From Parenemella sanctibonifatiensis (GTDB taxonomy: Bacteria > Actinomycetota > Actinomycetes > Propionibacteriales > Propionibacteriaceae): a DNA stretch of 64,000 bases. Made by a program: the position numbers and the translations under genes. A model generated the notes under the pieces. That model had not been told where the DNA came from and searched no databases. It saw only the letters and a list, made by a program, of their open reading frames with translations. The DNA lies in contig NZ_NMVJ01000006.1 in assembly GCF_002250565.1 (NCBI RefSeq), positions 1 to 64,000 of the forward strand, given 5' to 3'. This document shows positions 16,964 through 27,075 of this stretch, piece after piece (the stretch's first letter is position 1; every line of letters starts with the position of its first letter).

Positions 16964-17798
16964 GCGACCGGCGTACGACACGTTGTCGACCATCGCCCCC
17001 TCGACCATCAGGCTGGTGTGGCTGCTGCTGGTGTCGCGAATCCGCGCCCAGTGGCAGTATCGGGCGAGCTTCTGGGCCGATGTGCTGGGGCAGGCCACGC
17101 TGGTGCCGCTGGAGTTCCTGGAGGTGTACGTGCTGCTTCACGCGGCACCCATCTATGGCGGCATGAGCTTGGCTCAGGCGGCCGCGCTGTACGGCATGAC
17201 CAGCGTCGCCTTCGGCATGGCCGACCTGTTCTTCGGGCAGCTCGACAGCGTCAATCGGCACATCAAACGCGGCACCCTCGAGGTGATCCTGACCCGGCCA
17301 CTGTCGCCGCTGGTGCAGCTCATCACCCAGGACCTGCAGTTGCGTCGCCTGGGCAGGGTGGTGACAGGGCTGGTCCTCTATCTGGTGGCACTCGGGTACG
17401 CCGACGTGACCTGGTCGGTCCAGAACCTCGCCCTCGCGGGCCTCGCGCCGGTCGGCGGATTCATCATCTTCGGGGCGCTGTTCCTGTTTGCCTCCGGCAC
17501 CTTGTTCTTCGTCCTGGACGGCAACCAGGCCGTCAACGCCTTCACCTACGGCGGCCGCTACGCCAGCAGCGTTCCCGGCTCGGTGCTGATGACGCCGGTG
17601 AAGGTGTTCTTCACCTTTGTGGTGCCGTCCACCCTGATCGCCTACGTGCCGACCGCGGTGCTGACCGGCGCCGAACTGCCCGCCTTCTGGTGGCCCGGTC
17701 TGGCCTGGCTGACGATCCCGATCGGCCTGGCGATGTGGCTGCTGCTGCTCGGCTACTGGAAGCTTGCCCTGCGTCACTACACCGGAGCTGGAGGCTGA
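16956..17798 (+). CDS. ABC-2 type exporter permease, subunit 2
   Basis: A 280-aa partner permease with about six transmembrane helices. The loop RHIKRGTLEVILTRPLSP parallels the FLRPVS loop of the first permease, indicating that the two form a heterodimeric channel. GTG start, overlapping the preceding gene by eight bases; the ATPase gene begins one base after its stop. The three genes form a compact operon. Confidence 0.85.
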   Translation: MAERPAYDTLSTIAPSTIRLVWLLLVSRIRAQWQYRASFWADVLGQATLVPLEFLEVYVLLHAAPIYGGMSLAQAAALYGMTSVAFGMADLFFGQLDSVNRHIKRGTLEVILTRPLSPLVQLITQDLQLRRLGRVVTGLVLYLVALGYADVTWSVQNLALAGLAPVGGFIIFGALFLFASGTLFFVLDGNQAVNAFTYGGRYASSVPGSVLMTPVKVFFTFVVPSTLIAYVPTAVLTGAELPAFWWPGLAWLTIPIGLAMWLLLLGYWKLALRHYTGAGG

Positions 17799-17799
17799 G

Positions 17800-18771
17800 A
17801 TGGCGATCATCGAACTGGACGGCGTGACCCGGGAGTTCGCCCTGCGCGACACGTTGCTGGGCAAGCGGCGGGTGGTCCGGGCCGTCGATGGCATGAGTTT
17901 CAGCCTTGAACCCGGCACCGCGGTCGGCTACATCGGTGCGAACGGCTCCGGCAAGTCGACCACCATCAAGATGATCACCGGCATCCTGACGCCCAGTGCG
18001 GGTCGGCTGCGCGTGTGCGGCTTGGACCCGGTGCCGCAGCGGCGCCGCCTGGCAGGCCATCTCGGGGTGCTCTTCGGGCAGCGGTCGCTGCTGTGGTGGG
18101 ACCTGCCGCTGCGGGAGTCCTATCCGATTCTGGCGGCGATGCACCGCCAGGCGCCGGCCCGATGGAAGCCCCGCTTCGACGAACTGGTCGACGGGCTGGG
18201 GCTGGAGGAGTTCCTGACCACCCCGGTCCGCAACCTGTCGCTCGGCCAGCGGATGCGGGGCGAACTGGCTGCCGCGTTGCTGCATCGTCCCGAGTTGGTG
18301 GTGCTGGACGAACCGACCATCGGATTGGACATGCTCAGCAAGGAACGGCTCCGGACCTTTCTGGACCGGGAACGGGTCGAGCACGGCACCAGTCTGCTGC
18401 TCACCACCCACGACATGGGCGACGTGCAGCGGCTGTGTCAGCGGATGCTGGTGATCGACCGGGGCCGCTTGGTCTTCGACGGTTCCCAGCCCGAACTGGA
18501 ACGCGAGACCGGCGCCGAGCGGGTCCTGGTGGTGGATGCCGCCGACGACATCCGCGCGGACCAGCTGAGCCTGCCGCCCGGCGTACGGGTTGCCGAGGAC
18601 GACGAAGCGGTCGAGAGTCGGGTACGCCTGGCCTTTCCGGCCGAGCAGATTTCGGCTGCGGCGTTGATCACTGCGGTGTCGGCCCAGGTCGAGGTGGTCG
18701 ACCTGGCCCTCACCGAGCCCGACGTCGAGGATCTGGTGCGGCGCATCTATCAGCGCGGCGACGAGGAGTAG
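17800..18771 (+). CDS. ABC exporter ATP-binding protein (NatA-like)
   Basis: The 323-aa motor subunit of the exporter. Walker A is GANGSGKST near residue 46, the signature motif is LSLGQRMRGELAAALL, Walker B is ELVVLDEPTIGLD and the switch His is in LTTHDMGD. About 90 C-terminal residues beyond the nucleotide-binding domain form the extra domain typical of COG4586 ATPases. The ATG is preceded by GGAGG. A strong hairpin follows the stop codon. Confidence 0.93.
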   Translation: MAIIELDGVTREFALRDTLLGKRRVVRAVDGMSFSLEPGTAVGYIGANGSGKSTTIKMITGILTPSAGRLRVCGLDPVPQRRRLAGHLGVLFGQRSLLWWDLPLRESYPILAAMHRQAPARWKPRFDELVDGLGLEEFLTTPVRNLSLGQRMRGELAAALLHRPELVVLDEPTIGLDMLSKERLRTFLDRERVEHGTSLLLTTHDMGDVQRLCQRMLVIDRGRLVFDGSQPELERETGAERVLVVDAADDIRADQLSLPPGVRVAEDDEAVESRVRLAFPAEQISAAALITAVSAQVEVVDLALTEPDVEDLVRRIYQRGDEE

Positions 18772-18782
18772 ACCACTCGGGA

Positions 18783-18824
18783 ACACAGCACCGGGGCGGC
18801 CTTCGGGCCACCCCGGTGCTGTGT
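18783..18824. terminator. Bidirectional hairpin terminator
   Basis: A perfect 14-bp stem (ACACAGCACCGGGG with CCCCGGTGCTGTGT) encloses an inner GGCC-TTCG-GGCC hairpin with a stable UUCG-type loop. It lies between the convergent exporter operon and the solute-binding protein gene and can serve both. Confidence 0.85.
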
Positions 18825-18861
18825 CCTGCGCTCAGTCGATGTCATGCGCTCAGTCGGGCCA

Positions 18862-20505
18862 TCATCCCTCGGCCAGAGCGGCCTGCTCGGCCAGCTCACG
18901 GCCGATCTGCTCGCCCGCGTCGCTCTTCCATTCCTCGACCGCGGCCTCCCACTCGGTCATCTGGCGACGGCCCTGGATGATCTCACCCATGACGTCGTTG
19001 AGCCGCTTGTTGGCCGCGGCGCCGTCGCTGACGGCGGTCTCGGAGAACATGCCCTGTGAGGGGTCCTTGACGCCGTTCGGGATGTGCTCCTGGCAGTAGT
19101 TGAACAGGGTCTCGGTCGCGTCGGGCTTGCCGGGGACGTGCAGGGACACCGAGCCGGCGGCACCGAAGTAGGCCGGCCCCGAGATGAGCTCCTCGGCGGT
19201 GTCGGCGATCCGGTTCACCCGGCCGTCCTCCAGGGTGTAGTTGTGGCCGTCGACGCCGTAGTTGACGGTGAGGAACTCCCGGGTGCCGAAGGGGGAGGCC
19301 AAGTAGTCGGCGAACTTCAGGAGCTCGTCGATGCGGGCCTCGTCGTCGGTCTTGGCCAAGCCCACGGGTGCGCCGTAGCCGGGCACGCCCAGGTGCTTGG
19401 CCGCCTTGCCGCCGCCGTCCCACTGGGGCATCTGCACCGCGCCGACCGGGAACTTGGCGCTGCTGGACCGGCCGGCCCAGGTGGCGAAGTTCTGCGCGAA
19501 GAAGACGGTGACACCGGCATCGAACCAGACTCCGGTGGAGCTGAGGTCGCTGTAGGTGTTGGGGTGATAGAGGCCCTCGGCGTACATGCCGGTGAGGATC
19601 TCCAACGCCTGGGCATACTCCGGGGTCTCGTAGGCCGACGTCCACCGGTCGCCCTCGGCAACCCAACCGTTGGCCGCCCCCAGCGACTCCAGAATCATGG
19701 TCATCGTCCAGTTCTGCGGGATCTGGCCGATCGCGAAGACACCGGCATTGCGGTCGGTGACCTCCCGGCACAGGGACAGGAAGTCCTCGCCGTCGCTGAT
19801 CTCCGGCATGATGTCGATGCCCTTGGACTCCAGGATGTCGCCGCGGGTCATCGCAACCGTGCCGGCGACAATCCGGGGGTTGGTGATGCCCCAGATCTTG
19901 CCGTTGATGATGCACATGTCCCAGGCGGCTGACGGATGGGCCGCCAGGCTCGGGTACTTGGCGATGTTGTCACCGGACAGGTAGGGCGTCAGGTCGGTGA
20001 AGCGGCTCTCCAGCAGCTGCGGCAGCTGCGGCACCGTGACGATCTGGGTGACCTCGGGGACCTGGCCGCCGGCGACGGTGGTCTGGAACTTGGCGGTGTA
20101 CTGGGTGCTGTCGACGCCGTTCAGGTTGAACTTGGCGCCCAGGTCCTCCTCCATCTTCTGCCACCACGGGTTCTTGTCCCGGGGAATGTTGACGGCGGGC
20201 ACCTGCAGCATCAGTTCGACGTCGCGGGTGATCCCCACCGGTACGCTGCCGGTGCTCGGCGGCGGATCGGGGTAAGTCAGGAAGGCGTTGGGGACGCCGG
20301 TCTCACCGTCGCCGACCAAGTCAGGCTCGGGACCGTCGAAGGGGATGTACGCCGGACGGATCGAGTCAGCCTCGGCCGGGCCGCCACCTCCGGATCCGCC
20401 CCCGGGTGAACCGCCGTCGTCGCTGCTGCACGCTGACAGGGCAGCACCGGCTCCCAGCGCGAGACCACCACCCAACAGGGACCGTCGACCGAAGGTGTAT
20501 GTCAT
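18862..20505 (-). CDS. Sugar ABC transporter solute-binding lipoprotein, orphan
   Basis: A 547-aa extracellular family 1 binding protein (COG1653). The N-terminus has a twin-arginine signal GRRSLLGGG followed by a lipobox LSAC, so it should be exported folded and lipid-anchored; a Gly/Ser linker follows. Long loops and Trp-rich strands (NPWWQKMEEDLGAKF, IWGITNPRIV, YHPNTYSDLSSTGVWF) fit oligosaccharide binding. The start ATG follows AAAGGAGC. No permease or ATPase gene is adjacent; the neighbouring exporter is a different class. It must share a transporter encoded elsewhere, or its permeases were lost. Its upstream region carries stacked inverted repeats. Confidence 0.9.
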   Translation of the reverse strand: MTYTFGRRSLLGGGLALGAGAALSACSSDDGGSPGGGSGGGGPAEADSIRPAYIPFDGPEPDLVGDGETGVPNAFLTYPDPPPSTGSVPVGITRDVELMLQVPAVNIPRDKNPWWQKMEEDLGAKFNLNGVDSTQYTAKFQTTVAGGQVPEVTQIVTVPQLPQLLESRFTDLTPYLSGDNIAKYPSLAAHPSAAWDMCIINGKIWGITNPRIVAGTVAMTRGDILESKGIDIMPEISDGEDFLSLCREVTDRNAGVFAIGQIPQNWTMTMILESLGAANGWVAEGDRWTSAYETPEYAQALEILTGMYAEGLYHPNTYSDLSSTGVWFDAGVTVFFAQNFATWAGRSSSAKFPVGAVQMPQWDGGGKAAKHLGVPGYGAPVGLAKTDDEARIDELLKFADYLASPFGTREFLTVNYGVDGHNYTLEDGRVNRIADTAEELISGPAYFGAAGSVSLHVPGKPDATETLFNYCQEHIPNGVKDPSQGMFSETAVSDGAAANKRLNDVMGEIIQGRRQMTEWEAAVEEWKSDAGEQIGRELAEQAALAEG

Positions 20506-20541
20506 ATTTGCTCCTTTGCCCATGAGAATGCGTCTTCTTTA

Positions 20542-20590
20542 GGCAGAGCTTAGGTCTCTGCCAGTTACAATGGTGTAACAACGGCCGTTG
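20542..20590. promoter_or_regulatory. Three consecutive operator-like dyads upstream of the binding-protein gene
   Basis: GGCAGAG and CTCTGCC with a 7-base spacer (20542-20562) are followed by GTTACA-ATGG-TGTAAC (20564-20579) and the perfect palindrome CAACGGCCGTTG (20579-20590). They lie 37-85 bases before the lipoprotein start, where -10 and -35 should be. They are candidate binding sites for a sugar-responsive repressor, for example of the LacI type; no such regulator is encoded nearby. Confidence 0.5.
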
Positions 20591-20656
20591 GCGCGATCAC
20601 AAATCGGCATCACTGACGCGATCCGATCGACACTCCAGCCGGTGGGAGAGACGGAC

Positions 20657-20662
20657 TAGGCT
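20657..20662 (+). promoter_or_regulatory. -10 box, leaderless type, for acyl-CoA dehydrogenase gene
   Basis: TAGGCT ends 6 bases before the ATG at 20669; no Shine-Dalgarno is present. Confidence 0.6.
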
Positions 20663-20668
20663 CCAAGC

Positions 20669-21835
20669 ATGACCATCGATCCTGCTGACCCCCTTGCAAC
20701 CCTGCCTGATGACCTGTTGGTGACCTTCCGCGAGCGAGCCGTACGCCATGACGCCGACAACACTTTCCCGGACCAGGATCTGGCCGACCTCCGCGAGCTC
20801 GGCTACCTCGGCCTGATGGTGCCCGTCGAGCTGGGCGGGGCCGGGGCGACGGTAAGCCAGGCAGCCGCGCTGCAGCGGCGGTTGGCGCAGGCCGCGCCGG
20901 CGACGGCGCTGTCGGTCAACATGCACCTGATCGTCACCGCGGCAGCCATGCTGGCGCACCGCAAGGGCATGGCGGCGGCCAAGCAGATTCTCACCGATGC
21001 GGTGGCGGGGGAGTTGCACGCCTTCGGGATTTCCGAGGCTGGCAACGACGCCATGCTGTTCGCCTCGCGTACGTCGGCCGACCTGGACGGCGATGGCTAC
21101 CGTCTCACCGGCACCAAGATCTTCACCTCGGCAGGTCCGGCGTGGACCCGCCTGGTCACTCATGCGAGGATCGCCGATGAGGAACGGCTGGTCTTCGGCG
21201 TGATCGAACGCAGCGATGAGGTGGTCACCAGGAATGACTGGGACACCCACGGCATGCGTCCCACCCAGTCATGCACGACGGTGCTGACGAACGCTCCAAT
21301 GGCGCCGGAGCGGGTCATCACGACCACCGAGATCGGCCCCAGCTTCGACCCCTTCGTATTCGGGATCTTCGGGTGCTTCGAGTTGCTCGTCACCTCGGTC
21401 TACGTCGGGATCGCCGAACGTGCCGTCCAGCTGGGGGTCGAGATGGCCGGCAAGCGACTCAACCAGCTCAGCGGGCAGCCTCATTCCGACGACCCTGACA
21501 TTCGCTGGCGGCTGGCTGATGCCGCCATCAGCGTCGACGGTGCTCTGCTGCAGTTGGACAAGATCACCGCGGACCTGGACGGCTGGGCCGAGGGCAAGGT
21601 CGACCACGGGTCGCGTTGGTTCCTTCACTTCTCCGGGGTGAAGTCGCGTGCAGGCGAAGCCGCGATGGCAGCGGTGGACCAGGTGCTGCGTGCCAGCGGT
21701 GGGTCGCAGTACTTCCGGCGCAGCGAGTTGGAACGCCTCTCCCGTGATGTCCGCGCCGTGATGTATCACCCCTCCGACGAGGAATCAGTACACCGCTCGT
21801 ACGCCAAGGCGCTGCTCGGCGACATCGGCAGCTGA
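20669..21835 (+). CDS. Acyl-CoA dehydrogenase family protein
   Basis: A 388-aa FAD enzyme of the acyl-CoA dehydrogenase superfamily. The three-domain plan is visible: an N-terminal helical domain (LADLRELGYLGLMVPVELGG), a middle beta domain with FGISEAGNDAML, the flavin-contacting TKIFTSAGPAW and the HGMRPTQSCTTVL strand, and a C-terminal helical domain with GGSQYFRRSELERLSRDVRA. The glutamate base of short- and medium-chain dehydrogenases is not obvious in its usual place, and the GGSQYFRRS ending resembles the DszC/hydroxylase-like branch, so the reaction may not be classical beta-oxidation. Leaderless start; convergent with the MmpL gene. Confidence 0.85.
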   Translation: MTIDPADPLATLPDDLLVTFRERAVRHDADNTFPDQDLADLRELGYLGLMVPVELGGAGATVSQAAALQRRLAQAAPATALSVNMHLIVTAAAMLAHRKGMAAAKQILTDAVAGELHAFGISEAGNDAMLFASRTSADLDGDGYRLTGTKIFTSAGPAWTRLVTHARIADEERLVFGVIERSDEVVTRNDWDTHGMRPTQSCTTVLTNAPMAPERVITTTEIGPSFDPFVFGIFGCFELLVTSVYVGIAERAVQLGVEMAGKRLNQLSGQPHSDDPDIRWRLADAAISVDGALLQLDKITADLDGWAEGKVDHGSRWFLHFSGVKSRAGEAAMAAVDQVLRASGGSQYFRRSELERLSRDVRAVMYHPSDEESVHRSYAKALLGDIGS

Positions 21836-21836
21836 G

Positions 21837-23981
21837 TCAGGCCGGATCCTCGGCGGCCGACTCCGATGCGGAGTCGGCCCGGGAGAGCTGGGAGGGCCAC
21901 CAGATCCGGCGCCCCAGGTCCAGGCTCAGCGCTGGCACCAGCAGTGTCCGCACGATGAAGGTGTCCATCAGGACACCGAGCGCGACGATGATCGCCAGCT
22001 GGAGCAGGAACAGCACCGGGATGACGGCCAGTGCGGAGAAGGTGGCGGCCAGCACCAGTCCGGCCGAGGTGATGACACCACCCGTGATTGCGAGGCCGCG
22101 CAGGATCCCCGCGTGGCTGCCGTGATGCAGGGATTCCTCCCGCACCCGCGTCATCAGGAAGATGTTGTAGTCGACGCCCAGCGCCACCAGGAAGACGAAA
22201 CCGTACAGGGGAACGGCCGGGTCGGCTCCCGGCAGCCCCAGGGCGTTGAAGATCAGTGCGGACACCCCCAGCGCGGTGGCGAATGAGAGCACCGTGGTGA
22301 CCAGCAGGATCACCCCGACGACAATCGCGCGCAGCAGGATCATGAGGATGATCGCGATGACCGCCAACACCACCGGGATGATGACGTTGCGGTCGTGGAT
22401 CGAGGCGTCGATGGTGTCGACATCGGTGGCGGTCTGGCCGCCGACCAGCGCCTGCCCGGCCAACTCCACCCGCAACTGCCGGACCACTTCCTCGGCGCGG
22501 GCGCCATCGGCCGGCACAGACAGCGTGGCCTGGAGCAGGACATCGCCGTCGGCGACCGTGGGGGCCGGAGCGGGGGCCCCGGGCGGGCCGAGCGGCTGGA
22601 TGCCCTCGGCGGTGACCGGCGCAGTCCCGCTGGGGGAGTCTGCGGTGGCCACCGCCACCGATGCGATGCCGTCCTGGTCGAGGAGTCGATCCGCGACGAC
22701 CTGCAGGTCGGCTTCGGCGGCGATGACCTGGACGGGCGTACCGGAACCGCCGGGGAAGTGTTCGCCGAGCGCGATCTGACCCTCGCGGGCATCGGATTCA
22801 CCCAGCACCAACTCGCTCTGCGGCACACCGTCGGCGCGAAGTTGGGTCAGGCCGGCCGCTCCGGCCAACAGCAATGCGATCACCGCGACCGAGACCAACC
22901 GGCGGTGTCCGTCCACGAACCGGCCAACCCGCGCGTACCCGCCCTGCGGTGTCGCGTCCTCGGCACGGTTCGGGTCGTGGTGCGGCGTACGGGGCCAGAA
23001 GGCGACCCGGCCGCTCAGCAGCAACAGTGAGGGCAGCAGGGTCAACGCCGAGACGATCGCGGTGGCGATGCCGATGGCGGCCACCGGACCCAGCGAACGA
23101 TTCGACCCCAGGTCGCTGAGCAGCAGACACAACAGACCGGCGATGACGGTGCCGCCCGAGGCGATGATCGGTTCGACCGACCCCCACCAGGCCCGCTTCG
23201 TCGCTGTCCACCGGTCCGGGTGCGCGATGAGCTCCTCGCGGAACCGCGCGGTGTAGAGCAGGGCATAGTCGGTGGCGGCGCCGATGACCAGGATGAAGAG
23301 GATGCCCTGGGTCTGGCCGGTCAGCACCAGGCTCTCCGCCTTGGCCAGCCACCAATTGATCAGCAGCGCGACGCACAGGGCGAAGGTGCTGGTCGCGAGC
23401 ACGAAGATCGGCAGCAGGATCGACCGATAGACGACCACCAGGATGATCGCGACCGCGGCCAGCGCCACCCCCAACAGCAGCCCGTCGATACCGCTGAAGG
23501 CCTCGCCCAGGTCGGCGGCGAATCCGGCCGGCCCGGTGACGTGGACGGTGAGGCCGGTGGGCACATCGTCCTGCAGGCGCTCCCGCAGCACCTCGACGGT
23601 CTCCCCGATGTCGCTGTCGCTGTCCAGCGGAACGAACACTTGGGCGGCGCGGCCGTCCTCGGAAGGAACGACCGGTGAGGTGCCGGTGTCGACCCCGGGC
23701 ACCTCGGCGACGTCCTCGACGGTCGCCTGCAGTTGTCCCAGTTGGTCCTCGGTGAGCGGGCTCTGGCTGACCACCACCACGATCGCCGGCACGGTGTCGT
23801 CGCCGAGGAAGTCAGTGAGGCGCTCCTGGACCCGGGTCGCGTCGGCACTGGCCGGCAGATAGGCGGTCTGGTCGTTGGTCGACACCTCCGACACCCGGCC
23901 GAAGTAAGGGCCTCCGACGGCTGCACCGGCCAACCAAGCGAGGACGACCAGAGCGGGCACAAGGACGCGGAGCAGTGGCAC
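21837..23981 (-). CDS. MmpL/RND-family exporter
   Basis: A 714-aa inner-membrane exporter. It shows two repeats of a transmembrane helix, a large extracellular domain and a five-helix bundle, with MMPL hallmarks such as GAATDYALLYTARFREEL in the first half and GVDYNIFLMTRVREESLHHG in the second; the buried Asp-Tyr pairs carry the proton relay. These proteins move lipids, siderophores or drugs using the proton gradient. The GTG start at 23981 was chosen over an upstream codon because TAAACT sits 7 bases before it on the minus strand. No lipid biosynthesis genes adjoin it. Confidence 0.92.
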   Translation of the reverse strand: MPLLRVLVPALVVLAWLAGAAVGGPYFGRVSEVSTNDQTAYLPASADATRVQERLTDFLGDDTVPAIVVVVSQSPLTEDQLGQLQATVEDVAEVPGVDTGTSPVVPSEDGRAAQVFVPLDSDSDIGETVEVLRERLQDDVPTGLTVHVTGPAGFAADLGEAFSGIDGLLLGVALAAVAIILVVVYRSILLPIFVLATSTFALCVALLINWWLAKAESLVLTGQTQGILFILVIGAATDYALLYTARFREELIAHPDRWTATKRAWWGSVEPIIASGGTVIAGLLCLLLSDLGSNRSLGPVAAIGIATAIVSALTLLPSLLLLSGRVAFWPRTPHHDPNRAEDATPQGGYARVGRFVDGHRRLVSVAVIALLLAGAAGLTQLRADGVPQSELVLGESDAREGQIALGEHFPGGSGTPVQVIAAEADLQVVADRLLDQDGIASVAVATADSPSGTAPVTAEGIQPLGPPGAPAPAPTVADGDVLLQATLSVPADGARAEEVVRQLRVELAGQALVGGQTATDVDTIDASIHDRNVIIPVVLAVIAIILMILLRAIVVGVILLVTTVLSFATALGVSALIFNALGLPGADPAVPLYGFVFLVALGVDYNIFLMTRVREESLHHGSHAGILRGLAITGGVITSAGLVLAATFSALAVIPVLFLLQLAIIVALGVLMDTFIVRTLLVPALSLDLGRRIWWPSQLSRADSASESAAEDPA

Positions 23982-23988
23982 CCGCCGG

Positions 23989-23994
23989 AGTTTA
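23989..23994 (-). promoter_or_regulatory. -10 box, leaderless type, for the MmpL gene
   Basis: Minus-strand TAAACT ends 7 bases before the GTG start of the exporter. Confidence 0.55.
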
Positions 23995-24082
23995 CCTCTG
24001 CCACCCGCCCGGCTGCCGCACCGGGCCGTTCGCACCACCGCAGCGGATTCTCGTTGCGGCCTGGCTCTGCCAGACTTGGGCC

Positions 24083-24439
24083 ATGGTGGAACCGATCCGA
24101 GTGGGCAGCACTGACGACATCGACATCGGCGAGGCTTTCGTGGTCGCGGGTGAGGACAATGCGACCGGCGAGGACATCGCGATCGTGCACGCCGAGGATG
24201 ACGGCTTCTATGCCATCAACGACATCTGCACCCACCAGTACGCCTCGCTGGCGCAGGGGTGGGTGGAAGGCGTGTGCATTGAATGCCCCGTCCATTCCTC
24301 CCAGTTCGACCTGCGCACCGGCAAGGTGAGCGGCCCCCCGGCAACCCAGGACACCGTGGTCCATCGCTTGGAGGTCGTCGACAACGACCTGATGCTGTAC
24401 CCCGGCGAGCCACCGGCACCCGATGCACAAGCCAACTGA
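24083..24439 (+). CDS. Rieske-type [2Fe-2S] ferredoxin
   Basis: A 118-aa soluble electron carrier. The cluster ligands are CTH (in DICTHQYASL) and CPVH (in IECPVHSSQFD), the two-Cys two-His set of Rieske proteins. The sequence resembles the small ferredoxin component of aromatic-ring dioxygenases and NirD-like proteins rather than the membrane-bound cytochrome bc1 subunit, since no helix precedes the domain. No dioxygenase or reductase genes adjoin it, so its partner is unknown. CAGACT lies 6 bases before the ATG. Divergent from the MmpL gene, about 100 bases apart. Confidence 0.93.
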   Translation: MVEPIRVGSTDDIDIGEAFVVAGEDNATGEDIAIVHAEDDGFYAINDICTHQYASLAQGWVEGVCIECPVHSSQFDLRTGKVSGPPATQDTVVHRLEVVDNDLMLYPGEPPAPDAQAN

Positions 24440-24504
24440 GTCACAGTCCTGAGCCAGGCCGTCCCCAGAAGACCCCATGATTCGCCGCTTGGATGGCTTG
24501 CCAC

Positions 24505-24531
24505 GGCCGGGCCCTCGTCGCGGGCCCGGCC
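24505..24531. terminator. Hairpin between convergent Rieske and otsA genes
   Basis: A perfect 10-bp stem GGCCGGGCCC with GGGCCCGGCC and a 7-base loop, flanked by an outer GCTTGG/CCAAGC pair. The rest of 24440-24643 shows no credible gene or RNA. Confidence 0.75.
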
Positions 24532-24643
24532 CAACCAAGCGTTCGCGCCGGCGGCCACGGCAATCGCAGGCCGAGGAGCGATCACCTCGACGACCAAGAA
24601 GGGGTATGCCGAGCAGGCCGCCGATGAGTTCCAGCGGCCTGCC

Positions 24644-26041
<1,398 letters not shown>

Positions 26042-26156
26042 GACGCCTCCTGGACTCGGATGGAACTCGGGCGTCTGTGAGCCTAGGCCACGGCTCTGCC
26101 CGGGGGAACACGGGGTTGTCGGCGAGTGGTGCAGTCCAGATGGCAAGCTGACGCCC

Positions 26157-27023
26157 ATGAGTGAACAGCCCCCCGCGCAGCCGCAGGCCGACCGGGCCAG
26201 CTCGGATCCGGTCGCCCGAGTTGTCGCGGCCGCCCGCAACGACCCGGCGGCCGTCCTGGTGGCGACCGACTTCGACGGAGTGCTGTCGCCGATCGTCGAC
26301 GACCCGGACCAGGCGTACGCCGACCCGGAGGCGGTGGCGGCACTGGGCGCGCTGGGTCAGCTCGTGGGGCAGGTGGCCATTGTCACCGGCCGTCCGGTGG
26401 CGGCGGCCCGTCGGCTCGGCGGGCTGGACCAGGCGCCGGGGCTGGGCAACCTGGTGGTCCTGGGCCAGTATGGGGTGGAGCGCTGGGACGCCGCCAGCGG
26501 TGAACTGGTGATGCCGCCCGAGCCTGTCGAGATCAGCCGGGCGCGGAACGAGATCGCCGACCTGTTGGCGCGGCTCGACCTGGCCGAGGTCTGGGTGGAG
26601 GACAAGGGTCGTGCGCTGGGACTGCACACCCGGCGTACGGCCGACCCCGACGGTGCCTTCGAACGGTTGCGCGGCCCCGTGACCGAGTTGGCCGAACGAC
26701 TCGGCCTGCACCTGGAGCCGGGCCGGATGGTGTGGGAGCTGCGCGCCGCCGGGCAGGACAAGGGCCGGGCGATTGCGGAGCTGGTCGAGGCGACCGGGGC
26801 ACGGGTGGTGGTGTACGCCGGTGACGACCTGGGCGACATCCCGGCCTTCCGCACGGTCGCCGAGTTGCGGGAGCAGGGCCGGATTGAGGCGCTGTTGCTG
26901 TGGTCGCGGTCGGAGGAACAGGCCGCGTTGGCCGACATCTGCGATGTCGCCTGCGACGGCGTGCCCGGGGTCGCGCAGGTCTGGCGCCACATCGCCGACG
27001 AACTTGAAACTCATTCTCATTAG
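26157..27023 (+). CDS. otsB: Trehalose-6-phosphate phosphatase
   Basis: A HAD-family phosphatase converting trehalose-6-phosphate to trehalose. The 288-aa protein has motif I DFDGVLSPIVDDP, motif II VTGRP, the catalytic-lid Lys in GQDKGRAI, and motif IV YAGDDLGDIPAF. The ATG at 26157 is chosen over upstream in-frame codons because it begins MSEQPPAQPQ, a normal disordered start, 7 bases after a CAAGCT box. Its last codons (ELETHSH) are also the -35 region and Zur box of the zinc operon behind it. Confidence 0.95.
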   Translation: MSEQPPAQPQADRASSDPVARVVAAARNDPAAVLVATDFDGVLSPIVDDPDQAYADPEAVAALGALGQLVGQVAIVTGRPVAAARRLGGLDQAPGLGNLVVLGQYGVERWDAASGELVMPPEPVEISRARNEIADLLARLDLAEVWVEDKGRALGLHTRRTADPDGAFERLRGPVTELAERLGLHLEPGRMVWELRAAGQDKGRAIAELVEATGARVVVYAGDDLGDIPAFRTVAELREQGRIEALLLWSRSEEQAALADICDVACDGVPGVAQVWRHIADELETHSH

Positions 27024-27032
27024 CTTTAGGCT
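27004..27032 (+). promoter_or_regulatory. znuACB promoter with overlapping Zur box
   Basis: TTGAAA (27004-27009) and TAGGCT (27027-27032) are spaced by 17 bases. The imperfect palindrome TGAAACTCATTCTCA (27005-27019), matching TGARAATGAnTTTCA-like Zur sites read from either strand, covers the -35 box and the first part of the spacer. Zinc-loaded Zur bound here would block RNA polymerase. The promoter overlaps the stop codon of otsB. Confidence 0.75.
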
Positions 27033-27075
27033 GCTGCTGTCGCGGGGCACCGGTCCCGCTGGGAACAGGAGCACG

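Noticed and set aside
24535-24643. A small gene between Rieske and otsA
   Set aside because: Short open frames on both strands lack start signals and family resemblance; the region is explained by the terminator and the otsA tail.
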